Shown: one piece after another, positions 10,895 to 23,592 of the stretch
Position numbering within the stretch: the stretch's first letter is position 1
How the letters are laid out: every line of letters starts with the position of its first letter
Assembly (NCBI RefSeq): GCF_000409775.1
Contig: NZ_KE332388.1
Location: forward strand, 1,085,676-1,149,675
Direction of reading: 5' to 3'
Source of the DNA: Litchfieldella anticariensis FP35 = DSM 16096
Lineage (GTDB): Bacteria > Pseudomonadota > Gammaproteobacteria > Pseudomonadales > Halomonadaceae
DNA length: 64,000 bases
Notes under the pieces: generated by a model
The model's database searches: none
What the model was told of the DNA's origin: nothing
Seen by the model: the letters and a program-made list of their open reading frames with translations, nothing else
Program-made: the position numbers and the translations under genes

Positions 10895-10924
10895 TAGTCA
10901 ATGTCGGGCAGTATGGCGAATTTT

Positions 10925-11437
10925 TTAGCCGGCGTCGAGCCGTACGATCAACCCGATCAACGCCTCGCGCACTGCCTGCTCGCGTATCGCCTGCCGATCG
11001 CCGGGGAAAAGGCGATGCTCGGCTTCCCGATGCCGCTCATCGCCCCACGCCAACCACACCGTGCCTACTGGCTTGGCGTCACTGCCGCCGCCAGGGCCGG
11101 CGACACCACTGATGGCCACGCCGAGTTCCGCACCGCTGTCACGGCACGCCCCGGCAACCATGGCCTCGACCACTTCGCGACTGACTGCGCCATGCGCCTC
11201 GAGCAGGCTTTGGGGCACCCCCAACAACCGGGTCTTGGCGGCATTGGAATAGGTCACGTAACCGGTCTCGAAGTAGTCGGAACTGCCGGCTACGGCGGTG
11301 ATCGCACTAGCCACGCCACCACCGGTACAGGACTCGGCGGCGGTGACGCGCACTCCCTTGGTCCGGCATAACTCGCCCAACCGCTCGGCAAGGGTGATCA
11401 GGTCCAGGTGACTCAAGCTGGCGACGGATACGTCCAT
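10925..11437 (-). CDS. pncC: Nicotinamide-nucleotide amidase (CinA C-terminal type)
   Basis: Deamidates nicotinamide mononucleotide to nicotinate mononucleotide in NAD salvage. The 170-residue protein is the CinA C-terminal domain alone: AESCTGG at residues 34-40 with the catalytic serine, GYVTYSNAAK, and ISGVAGPGGGSDAKPVGTVW. The start at 11437 gives the usual PncC length, while the open frame upstream to 11611 runs through the repeat and inserted DNA. Its place between recA and mutS is the common gammaproteobacterial order. The first copy of the flanking direct repeat starts 20 bp upstream. Confidence 0.93.
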   Translation of the reverse strand: MDVSVASLSHLDLITLAERLGELCRTKGVRVTAAESCTGGGVASAITAVAGSSDYFETGYVTYSNAAKTRLLGVPQSLLEAHGAVSREVVEAMVAGACRDSGAELGVAISGVAGPGGGSDAKPVGTVWLAWGDERHREAEHRLFPGDRQAIREQAVREALIGLIVRLDAG

Positions 11438-11457
11438 GGCAACTCCTATGGTTGGGC

Positions 11458-11549
11458 AGAGTGATCCTGACGCGACGTTTTCATCGGCATGTAGAATAAT
11501 GCCTTTTGCAGCCGAATGCAGACTCAGTCGCGAGGCGATTCCATGGATA
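11458..11549. repeat. Direct repeat copy 1 flanking the HEAT gene
   Basis: 92 bp that match 13479-13569 except for a 2-bp insertion (AT after CATCGGC), two substitutions and one missing T near the end. The repeat begins AGAGTGATCCTGACGCG and ends CCATGGATA. It is the DNA that in relatives would separate divergent pncC and mutS, so one copy now faces pncC and the other faces mutS. It carries a possible promoter, CTGACG-N19-TAGAAT. Confidence 0.93.
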
Positions 11550-11671
11550 TCTGCTCGGCAATCCAGGATTCTCTTGGTAATGAAGCCATATGGCGACCAC
11601 CAGTCCGGCAATTGCTACAAGGTCGAACGGCTTTGCGCTTTTCTGGATTTCTCTTTGAAATGCTGAACGGG

Positions 11672-13420
11672 ATGAAAGATCAGGACATGAAGACGCTTGA
11701 CGATTGGATCCTCGACCTCGAAAGCGACGACTTCGACATCATGTGGACAGCGATCCTCAAGCTGGACGAGCTTGGCGACGAGAAGGCAATCGAGCCGCTG
11801 ACTCGGGTGGGACTTCATTATGATGATGAAGATCTTTGGTACAACTCCTGGTGGGCGGTGAAGGACATCTTGGGGATCGAGGCGTTCTTCGCCCACGTGA
11901 AGCGCCTTTATGAGACCTTTTCACTACGGGATTCGGACGCCAAATTACGCCGTCATTGTCTCTCCGCTCTGACCGAGTTCGCGCATGATGCACCGCACGC
12001 ATTCTACAAAGAGGTGTTCACGCACGATCCCGATCACCAGGTGAAGACGTATGCACTCTATGGCCTGGCTTCCATCAAGGCTGAGGAGAACATCCGTTTT
12101 CTACGTCGGGTTCACGATGAACAGGGCGGCGATCTGAAGGAGACCGCCAAGCAGCTTCTCGCGACACTGGAACCGGATGAGTACGACGCTCTGAGTGATC
12201 TTGCCTCGGACGACCCAGTGGTGCGCCGGGATGCCTGCAAGAAGTTAGCGGCGAACCCGCAGAAGCAGGCGATTCCCCGTTTGATCGAGCTTCTGGAAGA
12301 CCGAAGCGAACCTGCTGTCGTGCGTTTCAAGGCGGGAGAAGCTCTCGGCGCGGCCGGAGACGAGCGAGCGGTGGAACCGATGATCCGGATCCTCCGGACA
12401 CATGAGGACGAGGAGAGTGTTCGCTCGACCTGCGCGCGACAGTTGGGCCACCTGGGGGACGAACGCGCGGTTGAACCCATGGCGGAATACCTGTTGGCGG
12501 ACTTTGATGAGCCGGGAGCGCACAGCGAAGCAGCCATTGGTCTCGGCCGCTTGGGGAGTCGGCTGGCCATCCCGGCGCTCATCAAGGGGGCAGATGATCG
12601 GCGTGAAAGAGTTAGGAGGTGGTCTCTCGAAGCGCTCGGGAAGCTTGAGAACCATGGTGCGGATGAGGTTCTGATTCGTCGCTTGTCCGATGAGGAGCGA
12701 GGTGTACGCGAATACGCCGCGCTCGCTCTCGCTCGACAGAAGTCCCATGCCGCACGAGAACCTTTTTTAACGATCTTGCGGGAACCCGATGCCCCCCTTC
12801 ATGACTACAGTGTACGTTGGCGAGCAGTGTGGGGCCTTGGGCGGATTCTTGGTCCGGGAGATCGCGAGGAAATATCAGTGATTGCGGCGCGACTCGAGGA
12901 TGAGCACGAGTTCGTGCGAGGGTCTGCAATCGAGGCTTTGACGAAACTGAAGGCAACGGAATACCTCCCTCGGATTCTCGGACGACTCCAGGATGAGCAA
13001 TATTCCGTGAAGAACCATGCTATCGACGCTGTGGGGCAGCTCGGCGACACAAACCATATCGAAATACTCAAGCAAGTTCCAGGAAAGAGGAAAACGGTAG
13101 ACCTCCTTACCGCTCTCGTGCGTCTCGGAGACAAGCGGAGCCTGACGACGTTGCTCAAGCGTCTGGATGATCCAGATGACCGTCCCCACGCCGGGTGCGC
13201 ACTCGTTGAAATGGGCGACGAGCGGGGACTGACAGTGGCCATCGAAGCGCTCCAGAGCAAGTACTGGAATGTACGCCTCGAAGCGATTCGGGTTCTTCGG
13301 GATTGCAACGACGAAGCGTCGCTCTCCGCCCTTCAAGCAATCACGAACGACCCGGATGAAAGCATTCGATCGGCGGCGCGCAAGGCCGTAGAGGCTCGAG
13401 TTTCGGAGATGCACGCATAG
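11672..13420 (+). CDS. HEAT-repeat (PBS lyase-type) protein
   Basis: About 582 residues made almost entirely of roughly 15 helical HEAT-like units of 30-33 residues, many with the signature GDERAVEPM or close variants (GDEKAIEPL, GDERGLTVAIEAL). Such solenoids bind proteins or act as phycobilin-lyase-like scaffolds; no catalytic domain, signal peptide or membrane helix is visible and the function is unknown. Starts at 11660, 11672 or 11687 are all possible and none has a convincing ribosome site; the open frame continues upstream through the duplicated ATG at 11543. It stands alone between two copies of the pncC/mutS spacer, which points to acquisition as a single-gene insertion. Confidence 0.85.
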   Translation: MKDQDMKTLDDWILDLESDDFDIMWTAILKLDELGDEKAIEPLTRVGLHYDDEDLWYNSWWAVKDILGIEAFFAHVKRLYETFSLRDSDAKLRRHCLSALTEFAHDAPHAFYKEVFTHDPDHQVKTYALYGLASIKAEENIRFLRRVHDEQGGDLKETAKQLLATLEPDEYDALSDLASDDPVVRRDACKKLAANPQKQAIPRLIELLEDRSEPAVVRFKAGEALGAAGDERAVEPMIRILRTHEDEESVRSTCARQLGHLGDERAVEPMAEYLLADFDEPGAHSEAAIGLGRLGSRLAIPALIKGADDRRERVRRWSLEALGKLENHGADEVLIRRLSDEERGVREYAALALARQKSHAAREPFLTILREPDAPLHDYSVRWRAVWGLGRILGPGDREEISVIAARLEDEHEFVRGSAIEALTKLKATEYLPRILGRLQDEQYSVKNHAIDAVGQLGDTNHIEILKQVPGKRKTVDLLTALVRLGDKRSLTTLLKRLDDPDDRPHAGCALVEMGDERGLTVAIEALQSKYWNVRLEAIRVLRDCNDEASLSALQAITNDPDESIRSAARKAVEARVSEMHA

Positions 13421-13478
13421 TAAAGCCGGAAGAACTTGACGTTGATGAGTGCCGGGGTGTGAATCGAGAACGAACAGG

Positions 13479-13569
13479 AGAGTGATCCTGACGCGACGTT
13501 TTCATCGGCGTAGAATAATGCCTTTTGCAGCCGAATGCAGACTCAGCCGCGAGACGATTTCCATGGATA
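13479..13569. repeat. Direct repeat copy 2, mutS promoter region
   Basis: 91-bp partner of 11458-11549. Here CTGACG and TAGAAT are 17 bp apart, the best spacing for a sigma70 promoter, and mutS starts 12 bp after the repeat. This copy probably keeps the ancestral mutS promoter. Confidence 0.92.
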
Positions 13570-13580
13570 CAAGGACGCCC

Positions 13581-16175
13581 ATGTCACAGGTCAGCGCCCA
13601 GCATACGCCGATGATGAGCCAGTTCCTGAAGATCAAGCGCGAGCATCCGGACGTGCTGCTCTTCTATCGCATGGGCGATTTCTACGAGTTGTTCTTCGAG
13701 GACGCTAAACGCGCCGCCGCCCTGCTCGACATCACCTTGACCCAGCGCGGCCAGTCGGCGGGCAAGCCGATCCCCATGGCCGGCGTACCCTATCACAGCG
13801 TGGAAGGCTACCTGGCACGACTGGTCAAGGCTGGAGAGTCAGTGGCCATCTGCGAGCAGATTGGCGATCCGAATACCAGTAAAGGCCCGGTGGAGCGCAA
13901 GGTGGTGCGTATCGTCACCCCCGGCACCCTGTACGACGAAGCCCTGCTCGATGCGCGTCGCGATAACCTGCTGGTGGCACTGCACACCCAAGGCGAACGC
14001 TGGGGTATCGCCTGGCTGGAGCTCTCCAGCGGCCGCTTCAGTGTCCTGGAAATCGATGGCGAGACGGAGATGCTGGCCGAGGTACAACGTCTCGATCCCG
14101 CCGAGTTGCTGGTCGCTGATGGCCTTGATCTGCCTCCGGTGCTGACAGATCGCAGTGGCCTGCGTCACCAGAGCGACTGGTTATTCGACCTCGAGACGGC
14201 TACACGCACCCTGTGCGACCAACTCGAGGTCCAGGACCTGCGGGGCTTTGGCTGCGCCCATCTGGAAACCGCTATCACCGCCGCCGGGGTATTGATCGAC
14301 TACGCTCGCGACACCCAGCGTTCACGCCTGCCGCATGTCACCGCCATCGGTGTCGAGAACCGTGACGACGCGGTGGTGATCGATGCCGCCAGTCGTCGCA
14401 ACCTGGAGATCGACACCAATCTGGGTGGCGGTACTGACAATACGCTGGCCAGTGTACTGGACACCACCGCCACCGCCATGGGCTCGCGGCTGATGAAGCG
14501 CTGGCTGAACCGGCCACTGCGCGATCATGCGCAGGTAAGCGCACGCCAGGCAGCGGTACAGTTGTTGCTCGACGACGAGAGTTTCGTGCCACTACGTGAC
14601 AGTCTCAAGCGCATCGGTGATGTCGAGCGCATTCTCGCACGCGTCGCCCTGCGCAGTGCCCGACCGCGCGATTTGGCACGCTTGCGCGATGCGCTCAATG
14701 CCTTACCCGAACTACAAGAGGCTCTGGCCGACTTCACCGAAGGCACGACGCTCGATGACATCAAGCGCCATATCTGCCCCTACCCCGAACTCGCCGACAC
14801 CTTGACCCGTGCCCTGATCGAGAATCCGCCGGTGGTGATCCGGGATGGGGGAGTCATTGCCGCTGGCTTCGATGCCGAGCTCGATGAATACCGAGGCCTG
14901 GCCGAGCATGCCGGCGATTTCCTGGTCAAGCTCGAGACACGCGAACGCGAGCGCACCGGCCTGCCAGGACTCAAAGTGGGTTACAACCGAGTGCATGGCT
15001 ACTATATCGAGATCCCCCGTGCTCAGGCCCAAGAGGCGCCCAGCGATTACATCCGCCGCCAAACGCTGAAGAATGCTGAGCGCTTCATCATCCCCGAACT
15101 CAAGGAATTCGAAGACAAGGCGCTGTCGGCCAAAAGCCGTGCCCTGGCACGTGAGAAGCTGCTCTACGAATCGCTCCTTGACACTCTCAATGCCGACTTG
15201 GAGGCATTGCAGGCCAGTGGCCGTGCTCTTGCCACCCTGGACGTGCTGACGGCCTTCGCCGACCGCGCCCAGGCGTTGGATTTCGTACGCCCACGACTTG
15301 CCGAAACACCGGGCATCGAGATCCGCGGTGGCCGCCATCCGGTGGTCGAACACGTCAGCGATACTCCCTTCGTGCCCAACGACCTGCTGCTCGATGATTC
15401 ACGACGCATGCTGGTGATCACCGGCCCTAACATGGGCGGCAAATCCACCTATATGCGCCAAGCGGCACTAATCACCCTGCTCGCGCATACCGGCAGCTTC
15501 GTGCCCGCAGACCATGCGGAGATAGGCCCAGTGGATCGCATCTTCACTCGCATCGGCTCCAGCGACGACTTGGCTGGTGGACGCTCGACCTTCATGGTCG
15601 AGATGACCGAGACGGCCAGTATCCTGCACAACGCCACCGATCATAGCCTGGTATTGATGGACGAGATCGGTCGCGGCACCAGCACCTTCGATGGTTTATC
15701 ATTGGCCTGGGCCAGTGCCGAACATCTGACTCGCTCACGGGCTTTCACGCTATTCGCTACCCACTACTTCGAGATGACTGCCTTGGCCGAGCAGGCCGAG
15801 GGGGTGGCCAATGTCCATCTGACCGCTGCCGAACACAAGGACGGCATCGTCTTCATGCATCGAGTGGAAGAAGGGCCCGCTAGCCAGAGTTATGGCCTGC
15901 AAGTGGCCCAACTCGCCGGCGTACCCCAGATGGTAATCGCCCGTGCCCGCGAGAAGCTGGCCGCCCTCGAACAGCATGAAATCGATCAGGGAAGTCGGCG
16001 CGTATCGTCGGTCGAGCCTTCAGCACCCGGTGGGTCACCTGTACCACCTCAGCAAGCCGACCTGTTCGCCAGTGCGCCGCACCCGTTGCTGGACGAGCTG
16101 ACCGCGCTGGATATCGATAGCCTGTCGCCGCGACAGGCGTTGGAGCTGCTTTACACTTGGCGTGAAGCACTATAG
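13581..16175 (+). CDS. mutS: DNA mismatch repair protein MutS
   Basis: Recognises mismatches and recruits MutL. The 864-residue protein starts [19 protein letters not shown], with the mismatch-reading Phe-X-Glu in [12 protein letters not shown]. Connector, lever and clamp domains follow, then the ATPase with Walker [10 protein letters not shown] at about residue 615, [14 protein letters not shown], and Walker [17 protein letters not shown]. Start 13581 is chosen because AAGGA lies 6 bp upstream; an in-frame ATG at 13563, inside the repeat, lacks a ribosome site. In gene order it stands with recA, pncC and fdxA as in pseudomonads, but here it is separated from pncC by the HEAT gene. Confidence 0.97.
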   Translation: MSQVSAQHTPMMSQFLKIKREHPDVLLFYRMGDFYELFFEDAKRAAALLDITLTQRGQSAGKPIPMAGVPYHSVEGYLARLVKAGESVAICEQIGDPNTSKGPVERKVVRIVTPGTLYDEALLDARRDNLLVALHTQGERWGIAWLELSSGRFSVLEIDGETEMLAEVQRLDPAELLVADGLDLPPVLTDRSGLRHQSDWLFDLETATRTLCDQLEVQDLRGFGCAHLETAITAAGVLIDYARDTQRSRLPHVTAIGVENRDDAVVIDAASRRNLEIDTNLGGGTDNTLASVLDTTATAMGSRLMKRWLNRPLRDHAQVSARQAAVQLLLDDESFVPLRDSLKRIGDVERILARVALRSARPRDLARLRDALNALPELQEALADFTEGTTLDDIKRHICPYPELADTLTRALIENPPVVIRDGGVIAAGFDAELDEYRGLAEHAGDFLVKLETRERERTGLPGLKVGYNRVHGYYIEIPRAQAQEAPSDYIRRQTLKNAERFIIPELKEFEDKALSAKSRALAREKLLYESLLDTLNADLEALQASGRALATLDVLTAFADRAQALDFVRPRLAETPGIEIRGGRHPVVEHVSDTPFVPNDLLLDDSRRMLVITGPNMGGKSTYMRQAALITLLAHTGSFVPADHAEIGPVDRIFTRIGSSDDLAGGRSTFMVEMTETASILHNATDHSLVLMDEIGRGTSTFDGLSLAWASAEHLTRSRAFTLFATHYFEMTALAEQAEGVANVHLTAAEHKDGIVFMHRVEEGPASQSYGLQVAQLAGVPQMVIARAREKLAALEQHEIDQGSRRVSSVEPSAPGGSPVPPQQADLFASAPHPLLDELTALDIDSLSPRQALELLYTWREAL

Positions 16176-16383
16176 GTATCAACATGAGGGAAAAGTGGCA
16201 TGAAAGCATGCCGAATCGGTCTGGAAACGCCTCGGCATGCGGCTTGCCCAGGCCTTGGCGGCACGACTAGAATGTGTCGCCATTAGAAGAGCGGCTTATA
16301 ATACTGGCATCCGCTTATAACTCGGCTTATCCAGGTGTCGGCGCACCCGGTTTCGCCGCGCTGATCATGATGAGGGAGACCCA

Positions 16384-16707
16384 ATGACATTCGTCGTCAC
16401 CGAAAACTGCATCAAGTGCAAATACACCGACTGTGTCGAAGTATGCCCAGTGGATTGCTTCTACGAAGGCCCCAACTTCCTGGTCATCCACCCCGACGAG
16501 TGCATCGACTGTGCCCTGTGCGAACCGGAGTGTCCCGCCGAAGCCATCTTCTCGGAGGATGAATTGCCTGACGATCAGAAATCCTTCCTCGAACTCAATG
16601 CCGAACTCGCCGAGGTGTGGCCGAACATCACCGAGAAGAAGGATCCGCCGGACGACGCCGAAGAGTGGGATGGGAAGTCAGGGAAGCTGGAATTTCTCGA
16701 ACGCTGA
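16384..16707 (+). CDS. fdxA: 7Fe ferredoxin FdxA
   Basis: Electron carrier with one [3Fe-4S] and one [4Fe-4S] cluster. The 107-residue protein has the cysteine pattern [17 protein letters not shown] followed by [12 protein letters not shown] and the long acidic C-terminal extension typical of Azotobacter-type FdI/FdxA. The ribosome site GGGAGA precedes ATG 16384. It follows mutS after a 208-bp spacer and ends at a strong terminator at 16738-16777. A convergent regulatory RNA lies just beyond, as rsmZ does next to fdxA in Pseudomonas aeruginosa. Confidence 0.95.
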   Translation: MTFVVTENCIKCKYTDCVEVCPVDCFYEGPNFLVIHPDECIDCALCEPECPAEAIFSEDELPDDQKSFLELNAELAEVWPNITEKKDPPDDAEEWDGKSGKLEFLER

Positions 16708-16737
16708 GGAACCACGCCCTTGCCCTCTGAATACGGA

Positions 16738-16777
16738 AAACGCCGAATGTCCATGACATTCGGCGTTTGCTTTTGGC
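16738..16777 (+). terminator. Intrinsic terminator of fdxA
   Basis: Perfect 13-bp stem AAACGCCGAATGT, loop CCATG, ACATTCGGCGTTT, followed by a T-rich run (TTTGCTTTT). The A-rich 5' side may let it work in both directions. Confidence 0.88.
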
Positions 16778-16801
16778 CGGCGACTCTTGCTACCAGCCAT
16801 G

Positions 16802-17035
16802 AAAAAGGCGACCCGAAGGTCGCCCGCTCCTAGCCGATCCCTAGGGCAGATCCCTCTACCCAAACTCCTATGGTGACGTCCTTGCCAAGAGGCGGCATCC
16901 TGTCGCACCTGGCGCACCATGACTAGCATCCCGTTGCATCCTGCCGGAAAAGCGCTCCTCGCCTCTCCAAATCCCAGAGTCATTGTGGCAGTTACGCAGG
17001 ACTTCTCAACTGGGTCTCATCTCGCCTCGACAGTT
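16802..17035 (-). ncRNA. rsmZ: CsrB/RsmZ-family CsrA-antagonist RNA
   Basis: Minus-strand transcript of about 235 nt ending at a perfect intrinsic terminator (GGCGACC-TTCG-GGTCGCC then five U, 16802-16824). Twelve GGA triplets occur between 16802 and 17040, including the CsrB-type units GCAGGATGC, ACGGGATGC and ACAGGATGCC, as well as AGGGATC and TAGGAG. Many can sit in hairpin loops. No plausible protein is encoded. A GacA-type palindrome lies at 17148-17165 upstream. Known parallel: rsmZ lies beside fdxA in Pseudomonas aeruginosa. The 5' end is estimated from a possible -10 (TGTTAG, 17043-17048) and is uncertain. It would titrate CsrA. Confidence 0.83.
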
Positions 17036-17147
17036 ATCCCAACTAACACGCCAGGGTTTACAGCACTTAAAAATCAATGAGTTATGCAAATTCGCCAAAT
17101 CTTGACTGGTTATTTTTTGATCAGAATAGGCAGCTTCGACGGGCAAA

Positions 17148-17165
17148 TGTAGGAAATGTCTTACA
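17148..17165 (-). promoter_or_regulatory. GacA-type upstream activating site of the sRNA
   Basis: Minus strand TGTAAG-ACATTT-CCTACA, one mismatch from the known TGTAAG-N6-CTTACA element that GacA/UvrY needs upstream of rsmY and rsmZ. It lies about 110 bp before the estimated start of the RNA. Confidence 0.78.
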
Positions 17166-17207
17166 AGAAATGGAGACATTGCCGACAACAATCGACTCCG
17201 AAACGAT

Positions 17208-17243
17208 AAAAAACACCGCAGCCAGAACCAGCTGCGGTGATGT
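17208..17243 (-). terminator. Intrinsic terminator of eno
   Basis: Minus strand ACCGCAGC, loop of about 8 nt, GCTGCGGT, then G and six U residues. It lies about 40 bp after the eno stop and separates the pyrG-kdsA-eno transcript from the sRNA promoter region. Confidence 0.88.
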
Positions 17244-17284
17244 GTCGGCAAGGTGAAGATCGTAGCTTCACCCAAGGAGGAAAC

Positions 17285-18634
<1,350 letters not shown>

Positions 18635-18646
18635 TCACGGCTCCGC

Positions 18647-21190
<2,544 letters not shown>

Positions 21191-21404
21191 TCAGAAGGCA
21201 CAGCAGGAAGCCACGCCAGGATGGGTCGACAGAGTAGCAGATTCGGCCTTACGGCTCAATTTTGAGCCGACTACAATGGAATCGCTTACTCCGGCCAAAT
21301 GCAAGCGCCGCCACCCACAGGGTGACGGCACGTACGGCAGTGCAGGAGCTCCGACGATCCCTCAGAAGTCGAAGAATACTGTCTCCCCTCACGCTGAAGC
21401 CAAC

Positions 21405-22205
21405 CTAGGCGTGCTCGGTGGCCAGCCATAACAACAGGCGCTTGGCCACGGTCTCGGGGTCTTCCACCGAAGGCACATGGGCGAAACCTTCGAGAATCTC
21501 CAGCGGCGCGCCATCGCACTCGTTGGCCAGAGTCTGCATGGTAGCGGGCGGCGTGGCCACATCGTCGCTGCCACCCAGTAGATGCACTTCGACCCCATGC
21601 CCTCTCAGCCTGCCGCGGAAATCGGTGCGCCCCAGCATTTCGCACAGTCGCGCGTAGCTCTCGCCATCGGTGCGTGCCATCTGGGTACGCCAGCCGCTTT
21701 CCAGCGCCGGCTCCGACTCAAGCCGCTCGGCGGAAAACCAACGCGGCACGATCTCGCCGGAAATGGCGGAGAGTCCCTCGTTGCGCACGCGTGTGGCCCG
21801 CGTCGTCCACAACTCGCTGGTGCCGATCACCGCGCCGGTGTTGGTCAGGATTGACGACAGCAGCCGCTCGGCATGTTCGGCAAGCAACTGCTGGCCAACC
21901 ACTCCGCCGATGGAGGTGCCGACGAAGTGGAAACGTGACGCGCCGGCGTGGTCGGCCAGGGCCAAGGCCTCGGTCGCCAGCGCAGCCGGTGTGATCTCGC
22001 CATCATCATGCGGCCAGGCCTGGCTGGCGCCATGGCCGGGCAGGTCCCAGGTCAGTACCCGATAGCGCGGCAACAGGGCCGGCAGGATGTCGTCCCACAC
22101 CGCCTGGGTCATGCCCAGTGGGTGCGCCAGCATCACCAGCGGATTCGCCTCGGCGCCCAGCAGGCGATAGGCGACGCTGCGGCCAGCGATAGTCAGAAAT
22201 GACAT
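21405..22205 (-). CDS. pcaD: 3-oxoadipate enol-lactonase (alpha/beta hydrolase)
   Basis: Opens beta-ketoadipate enol-lactone to 3-oxoadipate, the point where the catechol and protocatechuate branches meet. The 266-residue alpha/beta hydrolase has an oxyanion-hole region in AHPLGMTQAVWDD, the nucleophile Ser98 in VGTSIGG, the acid region GGSDDVATPPA and the catalytic His in FAHVPSVEDPE. Last gene of the catIJ-pcaF-pcaD group, separated from pcaF by 172 bp containing a long inverted repeat. A generic hydrolase is possible, but its neighbours support the enol-lactonase role. Confidence 0.85.
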   Translation of the reverse strand: MSFLTIAGRSVAYRLLGAEANPLVMLAHPLGMTQAVWDDILPALLPRYRVLTWDLPGHGASQAWPHDDGEITPAALATEALALADHAGASRFHFVGTSIGGVVGQQLLAEHAERLLSSILTNTGAVIGTSELWTTRATRVRNEGLSAISGEIVPRWFSAERLESEPALESGWRTQMARTDGESYARLCEMLGRTDFRGRLRGHGVEVHLLGGSDDVATPPATMQTLANECDGAPLEILEGFAHVPSVEDPETVAKRLLLWLATEHA

Positions 22206-22297
22206 ATAGAGCCTCTCTCATAGCAAAGCGCCGAGTGAGACCTCGGCGTGAAATGCATACAAAAGAAGGAAGAACGGGGCTGCGCCCCTAGAAGCTA

Positions 22298-22357
22298 GAA
22301 GATGGAAGAGAGACGCTATGCGTCTCGAGAATACAGTTACCGCTCTCTTCCATCTTC
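22298..22357. repeat. Long inverted repeat between pcaF and pcaD
   Basis: Perfect 15-bp arms GAAGATGGAAGAGAG (22298-22312) and CTCTCTTCCATCTTC (22343-22357). The loop holds a second palindrome GAGACGC-TAT-GCGTCTC that overlaps the first arm. The flanks are also purine-rich on the left (GAAGGAAG) and pyrimidine-rich on the right. The RNA would fold into a strong stem within the pca transcript. No other copy was seen in the window. Confidence 0.75.
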
Positions 22358-22377
22358 CTTCTTCCGTCTTCCCTCTT

Positions 22378-23583
22378 TTACGCCCTCTCGATCAAGGTCG
22401 CGATCCCCTGCCCCACACCCACGCACATGGTGCACAGCGCATAGCGCTTGTTCTGTTTGTGCAGCTCATGGGCGGCGGTCAGCAGCAGGCGCGCGCCGGA
22501 CATGCCCAGCGGGTGGCCCAGGGCGATGCCGCCGCCGTTGGGATTGACCCGCGGATCGTTGTCGGCGATGCCCAGCTCGCGCAGACAGGCCAGGGCCTGG
22601 GAGGCAAAGGCTTCGTTGAGTTCGATGATGTCGATCTCGTCCAGCGAGATCTCCAGGCGGTCCAGCAGCTTGCGCACCGCTGGCACTGGACCGATGCCCA
22701 TGGTGCGCGGCTCGACCCCGGCGGTGGCCATACCCAGGATACGTGCCATGGGCTTGAGTCCGTGCTTGTCCACGGCGGCCTGGCTGGCGACCAGCATCGC
22801 CGCGGCCCCGTCGTTGACGCCCGAAGCATTGCCGGCGGTGACGCTGCCGCCGTCGCGGAACGGGGTCGGCAACTTGGCCAGCTTCTCGAGGGTGGTGCCG
22901 GGGCGAAGGTGCTCGTCCTGGTCGAAGATCAGCGGCTCCTGCTTGCGGCGCGGGATCTCTATCGGGGTGATCTCCTCGGCGAAGCGTCCCGATTGCTGGG
23001 CGAGTTCGGCCTTCTGCTGGGAGCGCAGGGCAAAGGCGTCCTGGTCCTCGCGCGAGATGCGGTGTTGCTCGGCGACGTTCTCGGCGGTCTCCGGCATAGA
23101 GTCGACGCCATACTGCTTCTTCATCAACGGGTTGATGAAACGCCAGCCGATGGTGGTGTCCTCAATGGCCTGGGTGCGTGAGAAGGCGGTCTCAGCCTTG
23201 CCCATCACATAGGGCGCGCGGGACATGGACTCCACGCCGCCGGCCAGGGCCAGTTCGAACTCACCGGCCTTGATGGCGCGGAAGGCAGTGCCCACCGCGT
23301 CCATGCCCGAGCCACACAGGCGGTTCATGGTGGTGCCGGGCACCGTGGTCGGCAGACCCGCCAGCAGCGACGACATGCGTGCCACGTTACGGTTGTCCTC
23401 ACCGGCCTGGTTGGCGCAGCCCATGATCACCTCATCGATGGCAGCAGGGTCGAGATTCGGCGCTTCGGCCAGCACCGCCTTGAACACGCTGGCGGCAAAA
23501 TCGTCGGGACGCACGGCGGCAAGTGTTCCGCCGAAGCGGCCCACGGCGGTACGCCTTGGGTGACACAAGTAGACGTTGCTCAT
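22378..23583 (-). CDS. pcaF: 3-oxoadipyl-CoA thiolase
   Basis: Cleaves beta-ketoadipyl-CoA to succinyl-CoA and acetyl-CoA, the last step of the beta-ketoadipate pathway. The 401-residue thiolase has nucleophile Cys90 in MNRLCGSGMDAVG, the substrate loop NGGGIALGHPLGMSGAR with the catalytic His, and the second cysteine in CTMCVGVGQGIA. The N-terminus (RRTAVGRFGG) and the context next to the CoA-transferase favour PcaF over acetyl-CoA acetyltransferase. It is 9 bp from the preceding CoA-transferase gene. Confidence 0.93.
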   Translation of the reverse strand: MSNVYLCHPRRTAVGRFGGTLAAVRPDDFAASVFKAVLAEAPNLDPAAIDEVIMGCANQAGEDNRNVARMSSLLAGLPTTVPGTTMNRLCGSGMDAVGTAFRAIKAGEFELALAGGVESMSRAPYVMGKAETAFSRTQAIEDTTIGWRFINPLMKKQYGVDSMPETAENVAEQHRISREDQDAFALRSQQKAELAQQSGRFAEEITPIEIPRRKQEPLIFDQDEHLRPGTTLEKLAKLPTPFRDGGSVTAGNASGVNDGAAAMLVASQAAVDKHGLKPMARILGMATAGVEPRTMGIGPVPAVRKLLDRLEISLDEIDIIELNEAFASQALACLRELGIADNDPRVNPNGGGIALGHPLGMSGARLLLTAAHELHKQNKRYALCTMCVGVGQGIATLIERA

Positions 23584-23592
23584 AAGGCCTCC

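Noticed and set aside
16678..16983. 101-codon minus-strand open frame over the sRNA
   Set aside because: It runs through the sRNA terminator and into fdxA antisense; GGA-rich RNA structure explains the region better.
17006..17275. 89-codon minus-strand open frame between eno and the sRNA
   Set aside because: It would start upstream of the eno terminator hairpin, run through it and end in the sRNA; the composition is not protein-like and no ribosome site is present.
22318..23212. Two long plus-strand frames opposite pcaF
   Set aside because: Antisense shadows of the thiolase gene.
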